Source: JAILLW01 sp045640905
GTDB taxonomy: Bacteria; Bacillota; Clostridia; Lachnospirales; Lachnospiraceae
Length of the DNA stretch: 24,792 nt
Direction: 5' to 3'
Assembly: GCA_045640905.1 (NCBI GenBank)
Contig: JAZUFW010000018.1
Location: 1 to 24,792, forward strand
Shown: positions 23,643-24,792 of the stretch, in pieces
Position numbering within the stretch: position 1 is the first letter of the stretch
Layout of the letters: every line of letters begins with the position of its first letter
Translations under genes and position numbers: made by a program
Notes under the pieces: model-generated
The model's database searches: none
The model's input: only the letters and a program-made list of their open reading frames with translations
Told to the model about the DNA's origin: nothing

Positions 23643-24185
23643 TTATTTGTCCGATTTTTCTTTCGGTTTAGCATTGTTTTTCTCCGGGGTTATCTTGAAA
23701 AACAAGTTATGATTATTAGGGTATTTATCATCAAAGTATTCAATGAAAACCGCAACCCGCGAGTAATCATCTTCATTTACGTCAAGAGAATAATTGAAGC
23801 AATGATAATCATCATCCTCAATCTGACCTTCCGGAGTTCTTCCCCAGTTGGTATAACACCTGTCTCCAACATATTCAAAGCCGGCGCGCTCAAGGATTTT
23901 CATCATTTCATCTGCCTTCTTTTTAGGCTTGCGAACTTCCTTAAACCCGATATCTACGCCTTCTTCATCTGTAGTATTTCCTTCGTTAACACAATAGTAA
24001 TCAACTTCATCCGCTAATTCCGGTACATACTTTAGAATGTCAAATCGCTCTTCCAGGTCATCCCAATCTTCATCTACACCTGCGTCTTCTCCGATCTCGG
24101 CATCCTTTACCTTAATTTTTATACAGCCCGACAAAGAAAACATTAATACAATTATCAAAAACATCATCAATGATTTTTTAAGCAT
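23643..24185 (-). CDS. Lipoprotein of unknown function
   Basis: 180 residues with a lipoprotein signal (MLKKSLMMFLIIVLMFSLSGC), lipobox LSGC and lipidated Cys21. The mature part is very acidic, rich in Asp, Glu and Tyr, with two further cysteines (near residues 65 and 109) that could form a disulfide, and a lysine-rich C-terminus. No family is recognised. GGAGG precedes the ATG. It begins five bases after the stop of the membrane protein gene, so the two are one transcription unit and perhaps a complex at the cell surface. Confidence 0.82.
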   Translation of the reverse strand: MLKKSLMMFLIIVLMFSLSGCIKIKVKDAEIGEDAGVDEDWDDLEERFDILKYVPELADEVDYYCVNEGNTTDEEGVDIGFKEVRKPKKKADEMMKILERAGFEYVGDRCYTNWGRTPEGQIEDDDYHCFNYSLDVNEDDYSRVAVFIEYFDDKYPNNHNLFFKITPEKNNAKPKEKSDK

Positions 24186-24190
24186 TCGTC

Positions 24191-24718
24191 CTACCTCCCA
24201 TTTTTAATCCTAAATAGCTGAATAAAATTAAACGGAAGTGACAGTACCAATAGAATCGGGGATATATTGACTATTACCGCAAGTGCCAAAAGTCTTATGA
24301 AAATAAAAAAAGCACCCGCCAGAATTCCGCCTTCATCAGTCAATGAAAAAGCATATTTCCCGCTATCCACGTAAACATAGTCTACCGAAAGGCTCTCGAA
24401 CATATATAAAAATGAGTTGGATAATCCGGAAAACAGAACCACTCGAATCAACTTTAATAGTGGAATAGACATAATTATGCACGGAAATATCATTGATTCT
24501 GCATGCTCTCCAAGGAAGAACATATCCTGCGCATAATTTTTAATGATTTCCCAAATCGGAATCGAACCTACAGACTTAAGTATAGCAAATAGTCTGTTAT
24601 CATCGATCACATATATGTTATACAAGTCAACCATCCATAATGAATAGATAGCCATTCCAAATATAAGCGCACCGATTTTGAATACTATCTTTATTAACAC
24701 CCAAATTCTTTTTAGCAT
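24191..24718 (-). CDS. Integral membrane protein of unknown function
   Basis: 175 residues with about four hydrophobic stretches (~8-30, ~75-100, and two between ~128-165), the last ending in a basic tail (FRIKNGR). No recognised domain. TTAGGAGGGG lies directly before the ATG, a strong ribosome site. It is first gene of a two-gene unit with the downstream lipoprotein. The upstream promoter is not clear within the window. Confidence 0.78.
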   Translation of the reverse strand: MLKRIWVLIKIVFKIGALIFGMAIYSLWMVDLYNIYVIDDNRLFAILKSVGSIPIWEIIKNYAQDMFFLGEHAESMIFPCIIMSIPLLKLIRVVLFSGLSNSFLYMFESLSVDYVYVDSGKYAFSLTDEGGILAGAFFIFIRLLALAVIVNISPILLVLSLPFNFIQLFRIKNGR

Positions 24719-24744
24719 TTTCCCCTCCTAAAAAATCGCCCCAA

Positions 24745-24775
24745 AGCAGGACAATTTGCTCACAAATTCCCTGCT
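24745..24775. other. Hairpin upstream of the last operon
   Basis: AGCAG/CTGCT and AATTTG (24753-24758)/CAAATT (24763-24768) form an 11-bp interrupted stem with a four-base loop. On the minus strand it is followed by TTTGGGGCGATTTTTT. It could terminate a minus-strand gene outside the window or form part of the leader of the 24718 gene. Confidence 0.45.
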
Positions 24776-24792
24776 AAAATAGTATCAATTCA

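Overview
The window looks like a chromosomal segment from a low-GC, Gram-positive anaerobe of the Lachnospiraceae (Butyrivibrio/Roseburia/Lachnospira-like). This is an inference from AT-rich DNA with strong AAGGAGG-type ribosome sites, tRNA genes without encoded CCA, a PadR/DUF1700/DUF4097/PspC cassette, HelD, a zinc-thiol GH127-type glycosidase and a radical SAM/SPASM protein. No phage, transposase, CRISPR array or rRNA was seen. Most genes lie on the minus strand in short, tightly spaced operons.

Layout. Positions 1-443 hold no gene but are full of inverted repeats and carry a truncated copy of the tRNA-Leu gene that follows (444-523). After an unrecognised membrane-anchored protein (605-1423) comes a convergent minus-strand operon: MATE exporter, small anchored protein, D,D-carboxypeptidase and HAD hydrolase (5636 down to 1420), with overlapping genes. 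A polar amino-acid ABC transporter operon (permease, ATPase, lipoprotein; 7955-5715) follows and ends at a clear terminator. A GH127-like beta-L-arabinofuranosidase gene (8124-9989, plus) runs tail-to-tail into a HelD-type RNA-polymerase recycling ATPase (13053-9994). The HelD carries a C-terminal domain resembling the non-catalytic beta-sandwich of GH31 glycosidases.

The most distinctive locus is the two-gene operon 15822-13194: a radical SAM/SPASM enzyme overlapping a membrane protein with a cytosolic zinc ribbon and a tail containing five Cys-Ala repeats followed by GGGRAGC. The arrangement suggests a maturase and a membrane-protein-borne substrate. Divergent from it are an MFS transporter and HflX (15979-18526), then four tRNA genes (Arg, His, Gln, Lys; 18566-18972) and a shared terminator. 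A 728-residue putative (alpha/alpha)6-barrel carbohydrate enzyme of a family I do not recognise lies at 21197-19011.

The right end holds a PadR-regulated envelope cassette (PadR, DUF1700, DUF4097, PspC; 23408-21340). It has a near-consensus promoter and a perfect 10-3-10 palindrome just downstream of it, which is a probable autoregulatory operator. Last comes a pair of unrecognised envelope genes (membrane protein and lipoprotein; 24718-23643). Starts were moved inward from longer open frames at seven genes where a better ribosome site or family length supports it.
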